Counted from the stretch's first letter, positions 48,160-58,106 are shown. The stretch is 64,000 nt of DNA from Vallicoccus soli (GCF_003594885.1 NZ_QZEZ01000008.1:62001-126000), one strand, 5' to 3'. The notes: generated by a model from the sequence alone, not told the origin. Made by a program: numbers and translations.

Positions 48160-49194
48160 GTGACGAGCGCCTCCCCGAGCACCCCCGTGCCCCCCGCCCT
48201 GGTGGACCGGCACGGGCGGGTGGCCACGGACCTGCGGGTGTCGCTCACCGACCGCTGCAACCTGCGCTGCACCTACTGCATGCCCCCCGAGGGGCTCGAC
48301 TGGCTCCCGGGGCCGGAGCTGCTGACCGACGACGAGCTCGTGCGCCTGGTGCGCGTCGCGGTGGGCCTCGGGGTCACCGACGTGCGCTTCACCGGCGGCG
48401 AGCCCCTGCTGCGCCGGGGCCTCGTGGGGCTCGTGGAGCGGGTGGCGGCCCTCGAGCCGCGGCCCCGGCTCTCGCTCACGACGAACGGCATCGGGCTGGC
48501 CCGGCTCGCGGCGCCCCTGGCCGCGGCGGGGCTGGACCGGGTCAACGTCTCGCTCGACACCCTCGACCGGCTCGCGTTCACCCGCATCACCCGCCGTGAC
48601 CGCCTGGACGACGTCCTGGCGGGCCTCGCCGCGGCGCAGGAGGCCGGCCTCGCGCCGGTCAAGGTCAACGCGGTGCTCGTGCGCGGCGTCAACGACGACG
48701 AGGCGCCCGACCTGCTGCGGTGGGCGCTGCGGCACGGCTACGAGCTGCGGTTCATCGAGCAGATGCCGCTGGACGCCCAGCACGGCTGGCGGCGCGAGGA
48801 GATGGTGACCGCGGACGAGGTGCTCACCTCGCTCGGACGCGCCTTCGACCTCGTCGCCGAGGGCGCGGCGGCCCGCGGCAGCGCGCCGGCGGAGCGCTGG
48901 TGGGCGCAGGAGCGCGGTGGTGCGCTGCGCGGCCCGGTCGGCGTCATCGGCTCGGTCACGCGCCCCTTCTGCGGCACGTGCGACCGGGTGCGCCTCACCG
49001 CCGACGGCCAGCTGCGCAACTGCCTCTTCGCGCGCGAGGAGAGCGACCTGCGGGCCGGCCTGCGCGGGGGCGAGGACGACGCGGCGCTCGCGGCCCGCTT
49101 CGTCGCCTCGCTCGCGGCCAAGCGCGCCGGCCACGGCATCGACGACCCGGGGTTCCTCCAGCCCGTGCGGCCCATGTCGGCCATCGGGGGCTGA
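48160..49194 (+). CDS. moaA: GTP 3',8-cyclase MoaA
   Basis: Radical SAM enzyme for the first step of molybdenum cofactor synthesis, 344 residues. The N-terminal [4Fe-4S] site is LTDRCNLRCTYCMPPEG (CxxxCxxC, about residues 31-47). VRFTGGEPLLRRGLV and LTTNGIGLA follow in the barrel. The C-terminal second cluster site is RPFCGTCDRVRLTADGQLRNC with the CxxC and later Cys. The end GHGIDDPGFLQPVRPMSAIGG carries the usual C-terminal Gly-Gly. No other mo genes lie in the window. Confidence 0.97.
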   Translation: MTSASPSTPVPPALVDRHGRVATDLRVSLTDRCNLRCTYCMPPEGLDWLPGPELLTDDELVRLVRVAVGLGVTDVRFTGGEPLLRRGLVGLVERVAALEPRPRLSLTTNGIGLARLAAPLAAAGLDRVNVSLDTLDRLAFTRITRRDRLDDVLAGLAAAQEAGLAPVKVNAVLVRGVNDDEAPDLLRWALRHGYELRFIEQMPLDAQHGWRREEMVTADEVLTSLGRAFDLVAEGAAARGSAPAERWWAQERGGALRGPVGVIGSVTRPFCGTCDRVRLTADGQLRNCLFAREESDLRAGLRGGEDDAALAARFVASLAAKRAGHGIDDPGFLQPVRPMSAIGG

Positions 49195-49215
49195 GCGGGG
49201 GCCGCTCCGGCTCAG
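49191..49215. terminator. Bidirectional palindrome over moaA and convergent stop
   Basis: CTGAGC (49191-49196) pairs with GCTCAG (49210-49215), with further pairing of GAGCGG and CCGCTC as an alternative inner stem. Both TGA stops sit in the outer arms. Confidence 0.55.
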
Positions 49216-49454
49216 GCGGGCGGGGCGGCGACGGGCTCGACGTCGCGCAGGAAGCCGCGCCGGTCCAGGAACGAGGCGAGGTGCTCGCGGTGGGCGTCGC
49301 AGGCGGCCCACTGCTTGCGCCGCTCCGGCGCGTGCAGGGCCGGGTTGTTCCAGGAGAGCGCCCAGGTCGCGGGCGCGCGGCAGCCCTTGGCCGAGCACGT
49401 GGGGGGTGCCTCGTCGACGGGGACGGGGCCGGGGAGCAGGTTCACGCGGGCCAT
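49212..49454 (-). CDS. Small conserved Cys-containing protein
   Basis: 80-residue protein of unknown function. It shows TCSAKGCRAPATWALSWNNPALH, then ERRKQWAACDAHREHLASFL and a closing RRGFLRDVEPV. The Cys-x4-Cys and Cys-x2-His spacing looks like a small zinc-binding fold. I recall near-identical short proteins in streptomycetes beside moaA, sometimes labelled acetone carboxylase without basis. ATG at 49454 is used; a GTG four codons later is possible. Confidence 0.7.
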   Translation of the reverse strand: MARVNLLPGPVPVDEAPPTCSAKGCRAPATWALSWNNPALHAPERRKQWAACDAHREHLASFLDRRGFLRDVEPVAAPPA

Positions 49455-49625
49455 CCTCGCGGGTCCGGCGCGGGCGGTGCCGGGCAGCCACGGGGGGAGC
49501 CGCCCGGCACCGCGTCCGGGGGCACCGCCCGCGCTCAGCGCGGACCGGCGGTGCCCGTCGAGTATTGCACGGATCGGTGCAGCGCCGGAGCGGGACGCGC
49601 AGGCCAGCGGCCGACCGGTACGGCC

Positions 49626-49991
49626 TCAGGCGGCGTCGTCGTGCCGCGCCTCGAGCATGGGCCGGCTGGGGACGTACGGCGCGGTCGGCAGGTCCTTCGT
49701 CGGCTCGCGGCCGCCGTTGGCGATGACCACGGCGAAGTACGGCAGCAGCACCGCGCCGGCGAGCAGGGCCCAGCGCGTGAAGCCCGTCGACAGCACCGCG
49801 CCGAGGAAGCACGCGGTGCGCACGAGCATCGAGAACAGGTAGCGCCGCGTGCGCGCCTGCACGTCCGCGGTGACGCTGCGCCGCGCGCCGGTGATGGCGT
49901 GGACCTCCACGCGCCGCCCGCGGCCGTGCACGGTCGACCGGCCGGACCCGCGGGGGAGCGCGTGCGCCCTGCGCACGTCGTCGCTGCTCAC
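49626..49991 (-). CDS. DUF3099 membrane protein
   Basis: 121-residue actinobacterial membrane protein of unknown function. A cytosolic part with VEVHAITGARRSVTADVQAR precedes two transmembrane helices (about residues 52-72 and 76-93). A short tail ends TAPYVPSRPMLEARHDDAA. GTG at 49991 is 7 nt from a TAGCGT -10 hexamer, supporting a leaderless start. I recall the position between moaA and fabG-fabI as conserved in streptomycetes. Confidence 0.82.
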   Translation of the reverse strand: MSSDDVRRAHALPRGSGRSTVHGRGRRVEVHAITGARRSVTADVQARTRRYLFSMLVRTACFLGAVLSTGFTRWALLAGAVLLPYFAVVIANGGREPTKDLPTAPYVPSRPMLEARHDDAA

Positions 49992-49998
49992 CCGGTCA

Positions 49999-50004
49999 AC
50001 GCTA
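49999..50004 (-). promoter_or_regulatory. -10 element giving leaderless DUF3099 gene
   Basis: Minus-strand TAGCGT ends 7 nt before the GTG at 49991. Confidence 0.55.
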
Positions 50005-50093
50005 CGCCGGGCCCCACCGACCTGCGACCCGGCTCGTGAGAGGTGCGTCACGCCGTCCTGCCGCCCCTCGGCCCGCCCGTGCCGGGGGCCGGG

Positions 50094-50963
<870 letters not shown>

Positions 50964-50964
50964 C

Positions 50965-51762
50965 ATGGGCGTGACGACGGACGGTACGGCGCAGGGCGGG
51001 CTGCTGGCGGGCAAGCGCCTGCTGGTCACGGGCGTGCTGATGGAGAGCTCGATCGCGTTCCACGTGGCGCGCGTCGCCCAGCAGCAGGGCGCGACGGTGG
51101 TGCTCTCCGGCTTCGGCCGCGGGCTGCGCATCACCCGGACGATCGCCCGGCGGCTGCCGCAGCCGGCGCCGGTGGTCGAGCTCGACGTGACGAGCGAGGA
51201 GCAGCTCGCGGGGCTGCCCGACGCGGTCCGCGAGCACGTCGACGGCCTCGACGGGGTGCTGCACAGCATCGGGTTCGCCCCGGAGGCCGCGCTCGGGGGC
51301 AACTTCCTCAACACCACGTGGGACGACGTGGCGACCGCGGTCCACGTGTCCGCGTACTCCCTCAAGGCGCTGACCATGGCGGCCAAGCCGCTCATGCCGC
51401 GCGGCGGATCGGTCGTGGGCCTCACCTTCGACGCGGCGGTCGCCTGGCCCAAGTACGACTGGATGGGCGTGGCGAAGGCCGCGTTCGAGTCCACCGCGCG
51501 CTACCTCGCGCGCGACCTCGGCCCCGAGGGGTTCCGGGTCAACCTGGTGGCCGCGGGGCCGCTGCGCACGACGGCCGCCAAGTCCATCCCCGGCTTCGAG
51601 GAGTTCGAGCGGGTGTGGTCGACGCGCGCCCCGCTCGGCTGGGCGCTGGAGGACCCGGAGCCCGCGGCGCGCACGTGCTGCGCGCTGCTCTCGGACTGGA
51701 TGCCCGCGACGACCGCGGAGATCGTCCACGCCGACGGCGGCGTGCACGCGATGGGGGCCTGA
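50965..51762 (+). CDS. fabI: Enoyl-ACP reductase FabI/InhA
   Basis: NADH-dependent enoyl reductase of type II fatty acid synthesis, 265 residues. It begins LLAGKRLLVTGVLMESSIAF, the InhA-type cofactor loop. GVLHSIGFAPEAALGG is the NAD region. The catalytic pair sits in DAAVAWPKYDWMGVAKAAFE (Tyr-x6-Lys). The last helix region SDWMPATTAEIVHADGGVH is typical. ATG at 50965. The phosphatase gene follows with no gap. Confidence 0.95.
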   Translation: MGVTTDGTAQGGLLAGKRLLVTGVLMESSIAFHVARVAQQQGATVVLSGFGRGLRITRTIARRLPQPAPVVELDVTSEEQLAGLPDAVREHVDGLDGVLHSIGFAPEAALGGNFLNTTWDDVATAVHVSAYSLKALTMAAKPLMPRGGSVVGLTFDAAVAWPKYDWMGVAKAAFESTARYLARDLGPEGFRVNLVAAGPLRTTAAKSIPGFEEFERVWSTRAPLGWALEDPEPAARTCCALLSDWMPATTAEIVHADGGVHAMGA

Positions 51763-52281
51763 GTGGCGCGGCGCGACCCCGAGCGGCGCCTCGTCCTGGT
51801 CCGCCACGCCAAGGCCGACTACCCCGAGGGCGTGGACGACCACGACCGCCCGCTCACCGAGCGCGGGGAGCGCGACGCCGTGGCGCTGGGCCGGCTGCTG
51901 CACGACACGTGCTGGCCCGACATGGTGCTGTGCTCGACGTCGGTGCGGACCCGGCGCACCTGGGAGCTGGCCGAGGGCCAGGCGGACGAGCCGGTGACGG
52001 TGCGCTACGAGCCGAGCCTCTACCTGGCCTCGCCGCGCGCGGTGCTGGGCCTCGTGCGCGGCACGTCGGACGACGCCCGCTGCCTCGTCGTCGTGGGCCA
52101 CAACCCGGGCACGCACGAGCTCGCCGTGGCGCTCGCCGGCCGGGGCGACAAGGAGCAGCTCGCCGCGCTGGCGGAGAAGCTCCCCACCGCGGGCGTCGTC
52201 GTGCTCGGCGTCGACGGGGGCTGGGACGACCTCGCCGAGGGCGGCGCCCGGCTCGAGCAGGTCAGCGCCGCGCGCGGCTGA
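51763..52281 (+). CDS. SixA-like histidine phosphatase
   Basis: Small histidine phosphatase of the SixA branch, 172 residues. The catalytic motif is LVLVRHAKADYPEG (RHA, where the loop His is about residue 15). RPLTERGERDA and CSTSVRTRRTWEL come next, and the second His is in VVVGHNPGTHELA. GTG at 51763 directly follows the fabI TGA, so it is part of that operon. Its substrate, a phosphoprotein or small molecule, is not known. Confidence 0.9.
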   Translation: MARRDPERRLVLVRHAKADYPEGVDDHDRPLTERGERDAVALGRLLHDTCWPDMVLCSTSVRTRRTWELAEGQADEPVTVRYEPSLYLASPRAVLGLVRGTSDDARCLVVVGHNPGTHELAVALAGRGDKEQLAALAEKLPTAGVVVLGVDGGWDDLAEGGARLEQVSAARG

Positions 52282-52286
52282 CGTCA
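52275..52286. terminator. Perfect 12-bp palindrome over two convergent stops
   Basis: GCTGACGTCAGC covers the TGA of the phosphatase gene and the TGA of the minus-strand epimerase gene, which are 2 nt apart. With no loop the hairpin is poor, but the dyad follows the pattern of the other convergent pairs. Confidence 0.4.
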
Positions 52287-53276
52287 GCGCGGCGCGCGGC
52301 CGGCCGCGGTGCACGGCCCCGTCGGCCGGTCGTGGTAGCCCTTGGTGCCGACCGACGCGGCCAGCGCGCTGCGCGCCTCGCCGCCGGCGGCGAGCGCCGC
52401 GAGCGCGTGCCCGAAGGTCCAGCGCGGCGCCCACCCGAGGTCGCGGCGGGCGCGGGTGCTGTCGTACACGCGGTCCAGCGACGGGGGCAGCCGCCAGCCG
52501 CGGGGGCCGTACACCGCGTCGACGCCGGGGAACAGCCGGCGCACGACGGCCGCGGCGTCGCGGCGCAGCTCGGCGGCGTCCCCCCGGGTGAAGGGGGTCG
52601 GGGCGCTGACGACGTACCGCCCCCAGCGCAGGGCGGGGGCCCGCTCGAGGGCGCAGCGGTGCGCGGCGACGACGTCCTCGAGGTCGACCCGCCGGTGCAG
52701 CAGCTCGTTGGCCTTGAGGTTGGCGTCGTCGTACGCCGCCCGCTGCTCGGCGACGTCGTCGCCCTCCGGGAAGAAGCGGGAGGTGCGCAGCACGAGGACC
52801 GGCAGCCCCGTCTCGCGGTGCACCACCTCGCAGAGGTCCTCGGCGGCGACCTTGGTCGCGCCGTAGACGTTGCGCGGGACCGGCACGACGTCCTCGTCGA
52901 CCCAGGCCGCCGGCTCGCCCGGCGCCGGGGACAGGGCGCGCCCGTACGCGCTCGTCGTGCTCGTGACGACGACCCGGCCGACCCCGGCGCCGGCCGCCTC
53001 CTCGACCACCGCCAGGGTGCCCTGCACGTTGGTCCGGACGAAGGCCTCCCGGGGGTGGGACGCGACGTGCGGCTTGTGCAGGGTGGCGGTGTGCAGCACG
53101 CCGTCGGCGCCGCGCAGCGCGTCCCGCAGCGCCGCGCGGTCGGCCACGTCGGCGACGACGTCGGTGGTGGGCGAGGGCAGCAGGTCCAGGCCGAGCACCC
53201 CGTGGCCCTCGGCGCGCAGGACGCGCACGAGGGCCTCGCCGAGGTGCCCGGCGCTCCCGGTGACGACGAGGCGCAC
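52284..53276 (-). CDS. NAD-dependent epimerase/dehydratase family protein
   Basis: Extended SDR of 330 residues with unknown substrate. It has VVTGSAGHLGEALVRVL (residues 4-20), DVADRAALRDALRGADGVLH and VVTSTTSAYG. The catalytic Tyr-Lys pair is in NVYGATKVAAEDLCEV. The later half has a YDDANLKANELLHRRVDLEDVV block as in nucleotide-sugar epimerase relatives. GTG at 53276 is 6 nt after TACGAC, an imperfect -10 hexamer. Divergent from serB with a 54-bp gap. Confidence 0.87.
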   Translation of the reverse strand: MRLVVTGSAGHLGEALVRVLRAEGHGVLGLDLLPSPTTDVVADVADRAALRDALRGADGVLHTATLHKPHVASHPREAFVRTNVQGTLAVVEEAAGAGVGRVVVTSTTSAYGRALSPAPGEPAAWVDEDVVPVPRNVYGATKVAAEDLCEVVHRETGLPVLVLRTSRFFPEGDDVAEQRAAYDDANLKANELLHRRVDLEDVVAAHRCALERAPALRWGRYVVSAPTPFTRGDAAELRRDAAAVVRRLFPGVDAVYGPRGWRLPPSLDRVYDSTRARRDLGWAPRWTFGHALAALAAGGEARSALAASVGTKGYHDRPTGPCTAAGRAPR

Positions 53277-53317
53277 GGGGGAGTCGTACCACCGGCGGCC
53301 GCCCGGGCGCACCCCGG

Positions 53318-53323
53318 TAGCCT
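53318..53323 (+). promoter_or_regulatory. -10 element giving leaderless serB
   Basis: TAGCCT ends 7 nt before the serB GTG at 53331, predicting a leaderless transcript. Confidence 0.6.
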
Positions 53324-53330
53324 CGCGGCC

Positions 53331-54542
53331 GTGAGCGACCGGACCCTGCTCGTCACCCTGACCGGCCGCGACCGCCCGGGTGTCACGAGCGCGCTGTTCG
53401 AGGCCCTGGCGCGGGCCGACGTCGCGGTGCTCGACGTCGAGCAGGTCGTCCTGCGCGGGCACCTGGTGCTGGGCGTCCTCGTGCGCGCCGAGCGCGACGA
53501 GGCGGCGCTGGTGCGCGCCGCGGAGGCCGTGGGGGAGCGGCTCGGCCTGCAGGTGGAGGTGAGCGCCGGCGCGGGGGACGCCCCCCGGCGCGCGCCCGGC
53601 CGCAGCCACGTCACCGTCATCGGCGACCCGCTGCGCCCGGCGGCCATGGCCGCGCTCGCCGGGCGGATCGCCGACGCCGGGGCCAACATCGACCGGATCG
53701 TGCGCCTCGCGCGCTACCCCGTGACCGGGCTGGAGATGGAGGTCTCCGGCATGGCGCCGGAGCGGCTGCGCGCGGTCCTCGCCGCCGAGGCGGCCCGCCA
53801 GCGGGTCGACGTCGCCGTGCAGCGCTCGGGGCTGCACCGGCGGGCCAAGCGCCTCGTCGTCATGGACGTCGACTCGACCCTCATCCAGGGCGAGGTCATC
53901 GAGATGCTCGCCGAGCGGGCCGGGTGCCTCGAGGAGGTCGCGCGGGTGACCGAGCGGGCGATGCGCGGCGAGCTGGACTTCACCGCCTCCCTGCTCGAGC
54001 GCGTCGCGCTGCTCGAGGGGCTGTCCCTCGACGACGTCGCGGCGGTGCGCGACGCGGTGCGCCTCGCCCCGGGCGCACGCACCCTGGTCCGCACCCTCAA
54101 GCGCCTCGACCACGAGGTCGGCATCGTCAGCGGCGGCTTCACCCAGGTCACCGACCACCTCGTCGCGGACCTCGGGCTCGACCACGCCGCGGCCAACACC
54201 CTCGAGGTCGCGGACGGCCGGCTCACCGGCCGGGTCACCGGACCGGTCGTCGACCGCGCCGGCAAGCGCGCGGCGCTCGAGCGCTTCGCGGCCGCGGCGG
54301 GGGTGCCGCTCGCGCAGGCCGTCGCCATCGGGGACGGGGCGAACGACCTCGACATGCTCGAGGCCGCGGGGCTCGGCATCGCCTTCAACGCCAAGCCGGT
54401 GGTGCGCGAGGCCGCCGACACCGCGGTCAACGTGCCCTACCTCGACACGATCCTCTACCTGCTCGGCATCACCCGCGACGAGGTCGAGGCGGCGGACGCC
54501 GAGGCCGGCACGCCGACCCCCGCGCCGGCCATCGTGCGCTGA
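53331..54542 (+). CDS. serB: Phosphoserine phosphatase SerB with ACT domain
   Basis: Last step of serine synthesis, 403 residues. The N-terminus carries an ACT domain (LLVTLTGRDRPGVTSALFEA, about residues 6-25) and a second ACT-like unit (HVTVIGDPLRPAAMAALAGR, about 95-114). The HAD domain starts VVMDVDSTLIQGEVIEMLAE with the nucleophile Asp179 and Asp181. GIVSGGFTQVTDHL and IGDGANDLDMLEAAGLGIAFNAKP are the other HAD motifs. The start is the GTG at 53331 with a -10 element 7 nt before it. The length matches actinobacterial ACT-SerB. Confidence 0.95.
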   Translation: MSDRTLLVTLTGRDRPGVTSALFEALARADVAVLDVEQVVLRGHLVLGVLVRAERDEAALVRAAEAVGERLGLQVEVSAGAGDAPRRAPGRSHVTVIGDPLRPAAMAALAGRIADAGANIDRIVRLARYPVTGLEMEVSGMAPERLRAVLAAEAARQRVDVAVQRSGLHRRAKRLVVMDVDSTLIQGEVIEMLAERAGCLEEVARVTERAMRGELDFTASLLERVALLEGLSLDDVAAVRDAVRLAPGARTLVRTLKRLDHEVGIVSGGFTQVTDHLVADLGLDHAAANTLEVADGRLTGRVTGPVVDRAGKRAALERFAAAAGVPLAQAVAIGDGANDLDMLEAAGLGIAFNAKPVVREAADTAVNVPYLDTILYLLGITRDEVEAADAEAGTPTPAPAIVR

Positions 54543-54551
54543 GCCGCTCAG
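54539..54551. terminator. Short palindrome over serB and CDF stops
   Basis: CTGAG (54539-54543) pairs with CTCAG (54547-54551) around a 3-nt loop. Both TGA stops lie in the arms, and only 5 bp separate the genes. Confidence 0.45.
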
Positions 54552-55549
54552 GCGTGGTGGGCGGCCTCGTGCTCGCGGTGGCCCACCGGCTCGAGCTGGA
54601 AGGTGCAGTGCTCGACGTCGAAGTGCCCGGCCAGGCACTGCCCGAGCCGGTCGAGCACCTGCCCGGAGCGCCCCTCGGCGAGGTGCCGGGCGTCCACGAC
54701 GACGTGGGCGCTGAGCACGGGCACGCCGCTGGTGATGGTCCAGGCGTGCAGGTCGTGCACGTCCACGACCCCCTCGACGGCCCGCACGTGGTCGCGGACG
54801 TGGTCCAGGTCCACCCCGCGCGGCGTCGCCTCGAGCAGCACGTCGACGACGTCGCGCAGCAGCGACCAGGCGCGCGGCAGGACCATGAGCCCGATGGCGA
54901 CCGAGGCCACCACGTCGGCGCGCGACCACCCGGTGAGGGCCACGACCACCGCGGCGGCGACCACCGCGGCCGAGCCGAGCAGGTCGCCGAGGACCTCGAG
55001 GTACGCGCCGCGCACGTTGAGGCTCTCCCGCGCCCCGCGGCGCAGCAGGAGCAGGCAGCCCAGGTTGGCCGCGGCGCCGACCAGGGCGACGACGAGGACG
55101 AGCCCGCCCGACACCTCCGGCGGGTCGTCCCAGCGGCGCACGGCCTCCACGAGGACCCAGGCGCCCACCGCGGCGAGCAGCACGGCGTTCGCCAGGGCGG
55201 CGAGCACCTCGGCGCGCTGCAGGCCGTACGTCCGCGCGCCCGTCGCCGGCCGGGCGGCCAGCGTGGCCGCCACCAGGGCCGCCGCCACGCCCGCGGCGTC
55301 GCCCGCGACGTGCCCGGCGTCGGCGAGCAGCGCCAGCGAGCCGGACACCAGCCCGCCGACGAGCTGCAGGGCGGCGGTCGCGACCGCGACGACGAGCACC
55401 ACGAGCAGCCGCCCCCGGTGCGCACCGGTCGCGGTGCCGTGGGCGTGGTCGTGCCCGTGCGCCTTCCCTGCGCGCACCGGCAGCGGGTGGTCGGCGCAGG
55501 GCTCGTGCGCCCGGGGCTCGTGCGCGCCGGGCGACCCGTGCTCGCTCAT
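54548..55549 (-). CDS. Cation diffusion facilitator (ZitB/CzcD-like)
   Basis: Proton-coupled divalent metal efflux protein, 333 residues. The His-rich N-terminus (KAHGHDHAHG) is followed by six transmembrane helices. SGSLALLADAGHVAGDAAGV carries the metal-site His and Asp of helix 2, and LNVRGAYLEVLGDLLGSAAV the second pair in helix 5. The cytosolic C-terminal domain has VDVHDLHAWTITSGVPVLSAHV. ATG at 55549. Zinc is the likely substrate by family; no Zur box is seen next to it. Confidence 0.92.
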   Translation of the reverse strand: MSEHGSPGAHEPRAHEPCADHPLPVRAGKAHGHDHAHGTATGAHRGRLLVVLVVAVATAALQLVGGLVSGSLALLADAGHVAGDAAGVAAALVAATLAARPATGARTYGLQRAEVLAALANAVLLAAVGAWVLVEAVRRWDDPPEVSGGLVLVVALVGAAANLGCLLLLRRGARESLNVRGAYLEVLGDLLGSAAVVAAAVVVALTGWSRADVVASVAIGLMVLPRAWSLLRDVVDVLLEATPRGVDLDHVRDHVRAVEGVVDVHDLHAWTITSGVPVLSAHVVVDARHLAEGRSGQVLDRLGQCLAGHFDVEHCTFQLEPVGHREHEAAHHA

Positions 55550-55586
55550 GCCCCCAGTGTGTCCGCGTCCGCCGCCACGACCGGGG

Positions 55587-56822
55587 TCAGGGGTCGACCT
55601 TCTGCCCCTTGCCGATGACGACGATCCCGCCGTCGGAGACCGTGAACCGCTCGCGGTCGCGGTCGAGGTCCACACCGATCTGCGCGCCCTCGGGGATGAC
55701 CACGTTCTTGTCGACGATCGCGTTGCGCACCACGGCGTGCCGCCCGACCTGCACCCCGCCCATGAGGACGGTGCCGTCCACGTGGGCGTACGAGTGCACG
55801 GTCACCCCGGGGGACAGGACGCTGTTCTCGACGAGCGAGCCCGAGACGACGACGCCCGGCGCGACCATCGAGTTCACCGCCCGCCCGACCCGGCCCTGGT
55901 AGCCGTGGACGAACTTCGCCGGCGGCCACGGCGGGTGGTCGGTGTAGATCGGCCACTCGTGGTTGTAGAGGTTGAAGACGGGGTGGACCGAGATGAGGTC
56001 CATGTGCGCGTCGTAGAACGAGTCGAGGGTCCCGACGTCGCGCCAGTAGCCGCGGTCGCGGTCGGTGGTGCCGGGCACGTCGTTGTCGCGGAAGTCGTAC
56101 ACGGCGGCCTCGCCGCGCTCGACGAGCATCGGGATGATGTTGCCGCCCATGTCGTGCTTGCTGTCCGGGTCGGCCGCGTCCTTGGTCACCGCGTCGATGA
56201 GGACGTCGGTGCTGAACACGTAGTTGCCCATGGACGCGAAGATCTCGTCCGGGGAGTCCGGCAGCCCGGGCGGGTCGGCCGGCTTCTCCCGGAACGCCGT
56301 GATCCGGTTGCTGCCCTCGGCCACCTCGATGACCCCGAACTGGTCCGACATCGAGCGGGGCTGGCGGATGCCCGCGACCGTCACGCCGGCGCCGGTGGCC
56401 ACGTGCTGGCGCACCATCTGGCCCGGGTCCATCCGGTAGATGTGGTCGGCGCCGAAGACGATGACGATGTCCGGGCAGTCGTCGGTGATGAGGTTGAGGC
56501 TCTGGTAGATCGCGTCGGCCGAGCCCGCGAACCAGTGCGGGCCGAGGCGCTGCTGCGCGGGGACCGGGGCGACGTAGTTGCCGAGCAGGGTCGACATGCG
56601 CCACGTCTTGGTGATGTGGCGGTCGAGCGAGTGGCTCTTGTACTGCGTCAGCACCACGATCTTGAGGTAGTGCCCGTTGACGAGGTTGGACAGGACGAAG
56701 TCCACCATCCGGTAGATGCCCCCGAAGGGCACCGCCGGCTTCGCGCGGTCCGCCGTGAGGGGCATGAGCCGCTTCCCCTCGCCGCCGGCGAGGACGATCG
56801 CGAGCACCTTCGTCGCTGCCAT
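55587..56822 (-). CDS. glgC: Glucose-1-phosphate adenylyltransferase
   Basis: Makes ADP-glucose for glycogen and related glucans, 411 residues. The N-terminus has [25 protein letters not shown], the nucleotidyltransferase signature with catalytic Arg and Lys. [14 protein letters not shown] follows, then [10 protein letters not shown] with the glucose-1-P site. The C-terminal left-handed beta helix has [24 protein letters not shown] at 56822 is 6 nt from TAGCGT. Divergent from glgA. Confidence 0.96.
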   Translation of the reverse strand: MAATKVLAIVLAGGEGKRLMPLTADRAKPAVPFGGIYRMVDFVLSNLVNGHYLKIVVLTQYKSHSLDRHITKTWRMSTLLGNYVAPVPAQQRLGPHWFAGSADAIYQSLNLITDDCPDIVIVFGADHIYRMDPGQMVRQHVATGAGVTVAGIRQPRSMSDQFGVIEVAEGSNRITAFREKPADPPGLPDSPDEIFASMGNYVFSTDVLIDAVTKDAADPDSKHDMGGNIIPMLVERGEAAVYDFRDNDVPGTTDRDRGYWRDVGTLDSFYDAHMDLISVHPVFNLYNHEWPIYTDHPPWPPAKFVHGYQGRVGRAVNSMVAPGVVVSGSLVENSVLSPGVTVHSYAHVDGTVLMGGVQVGRHAVVRNAIVDKNVVIPEGAQIGVDLDRDRERFTVSDGGIVVIGKGQKVDP

Positions 56823-56828
56823 GGCCGC

Positions 56829-56834
56829 ACGCTA
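56829..56834 (-). promoter_or_regulatory. -10 element giving leaderless glgC
   Basis: Minus-strand TAGCGT ends 6 nt before the glgC ATG at 56822. With the glgA element at 56891-56896 it forms a symmetric 81-bp divergent promoter for two leaderless genes of one pathway. Confidence 0.6.
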
Positions 56835-56890
56835 GCGAGCGCACGTGACGACGACCACACCGGGCCTCCCGACACGCGGGCGCGCGGGTC

Positions 56891-56896
56891 TACGCT
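56891..56896 (+). promoter_or_regulatory. -10 element giving leaderless glgA
   Basis: TACGCT ends 7 nt before the GTG at 56904, which fixes that start codon. Confidence 0.6.
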
Positions 56897-56903
56897 CCCG
56901 CAC

Positions 56904-58106
56904 GTGCCGGACCCCACTGCAGCCCTGCGCGTCGACCTGCTCACCCGCGAGTACCCGCCCGAGGTGTACGGCGGGGCGGGCGTCCACGTCGAGTACCTCG
57001 CCCGCGACCTGCGCCGGCTCGCCGACGTGCGCGTCCACTGCTTCGGCGCCCCGCGGGACGAGCCGGGCGTCACCGCGTACGGCGACCCGCCCGGCCTCGC
57101 CGGGGCCAACGCGGCGCTGCGGACCATGGGCGTGGACCTGGAGATGGCCGCCGGCGCCGCGGGCGCCGACGTCGTGCACAGCCACACCTGGTACGCGAAC
57201 CTCGCCGGGCACGTCGCCTCGCTCCTGCACGGCGTCCCGCACGTCGTCACCACGCACAGCCTCGAGCCCCTGCGCCCGTGGAAGGCCGAGCAGCTCGGCG
57301 GCGGGTACGCGCTGTCGTCGTACTGCGAGCGCACGGCGATCGAGGGCGCGGCGGCCGTCGTCGCCGTGTCGGCCGGCATGCGCCGCGACGTGCTCCGGGC
57401 GTACCCGTCGGTCGACCCCGACCGCGTCACGGTCGTCCACAACGGCATCGACACCGAGCAGTACGCGCCCGATCGGGGCACGGACGTCGTCGAGCGGATC
57501 GGCATGGACCCCTCCCGCCCGAGCGTGGTCTTCGTCGGGCGGATCACCCGGCAGAAGGGGCTGCCGTACCTGCTGCGCGCTGCCCGCTCGCTGCCCGAGG
57601 ACGCCCAGCTCGTCCTGCTCGCCGGCGCCCCGGACACCCCGGAGATCGCCGCCGAGGTCGAGCAGCTCGTCGACGGGCTGCGCGCGACCCGCCAGGGCGT
57701 CGTGTGGGTCGCGGAGATGCTGCCGAAGCACGAGGTGGTGCAGGTCCTCACCCACGCCACGGTCTTCGTGTGCCCCAGCGTGTACGAGCCGATGGGCATC
57801 GTGAACCTCGAGGCCATGGGCTGCGAGACGGCGGTCGTCGCCTCCGCGACCGGCGGCATCCCCGAGGTCGTCGCCGACGGCGAGACCGGGGTGCTCGTCC
57901 CGCTGGAGCAGGCCGACGACGGCACCGGCACCCCGCTGGACCCCGACCGCTTCGTCGCCGACCTCGCCGCCGCGCTCACCGGCCTGCTCGAGGACCCGCA
58001 GCGCGCCGCGGGGATGGGCCGGGCGGGGCGGCGCCGGGCGGTCGAGCGCTTCAGCTGGGCGAGCATCGCCGAGCGGACGCTGGAGGTCTACCGCTCTGTC
58101 CTCTGA
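56904..58106 (+). CDS. glgA: Glycogen synthase / maltose-1-phosphate synthase (GlgA/GlgM type)
   Basis: GT4-fold enzyme using ADP-glucose, 400 residues. It has LTREYPPEVYGGAGVHVEYLA (acceptor glycine loop) and VVHSHTWYANLAGH. The donor domain shows VVHNGIDTEQYAP, VVFVGRITRQKGL and SVYEPMGIVNLEAMGCETAV, the E-x7-E site. At about 400 residues it is like the actinobacterial GlgA/GlgM group, which in mycobacteria makes maltose-1-phosphate for glucan synthesis. Which acceptor it uses here cannot be read. It is convergent with the next gene and shares a hairpin with it. Confidence 0.93.
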   Translation: MPDPTAALRVDLLTREYPPEVYGGAGVHVEYLARDLRRLADVRVHCFGAPRDEPGVTAYGDPPGLAGANAALRTMGVDLEMAAGAAGADVVHSHTWYANLAGHVASLLHGVPHVVTTHSLEPLRPWKAEQLGGGYALSSYCERTAIEGAAAVVAVSAGMRRDVLRAYPSVDPDRVTVVHNGIDTEQYAPDRGTDVVERIGMDPSRPSVVFVGRITRQKGLPYLLRAARSLPEDAQLVLLAGAPDTPEIAAEVEQLVDGLRATRQGVVWVAEMLPKHEVVQVLTHATVFVCPSVYEPMGIVNLEAMGCETAVVASATGGIPEVVADGETGVLVPLEQADDGTGTPLDPDRFVADLAAALTGLLEDPQRAAGMGRAGRRRAVERFSWASIAERTLEVYRSVL

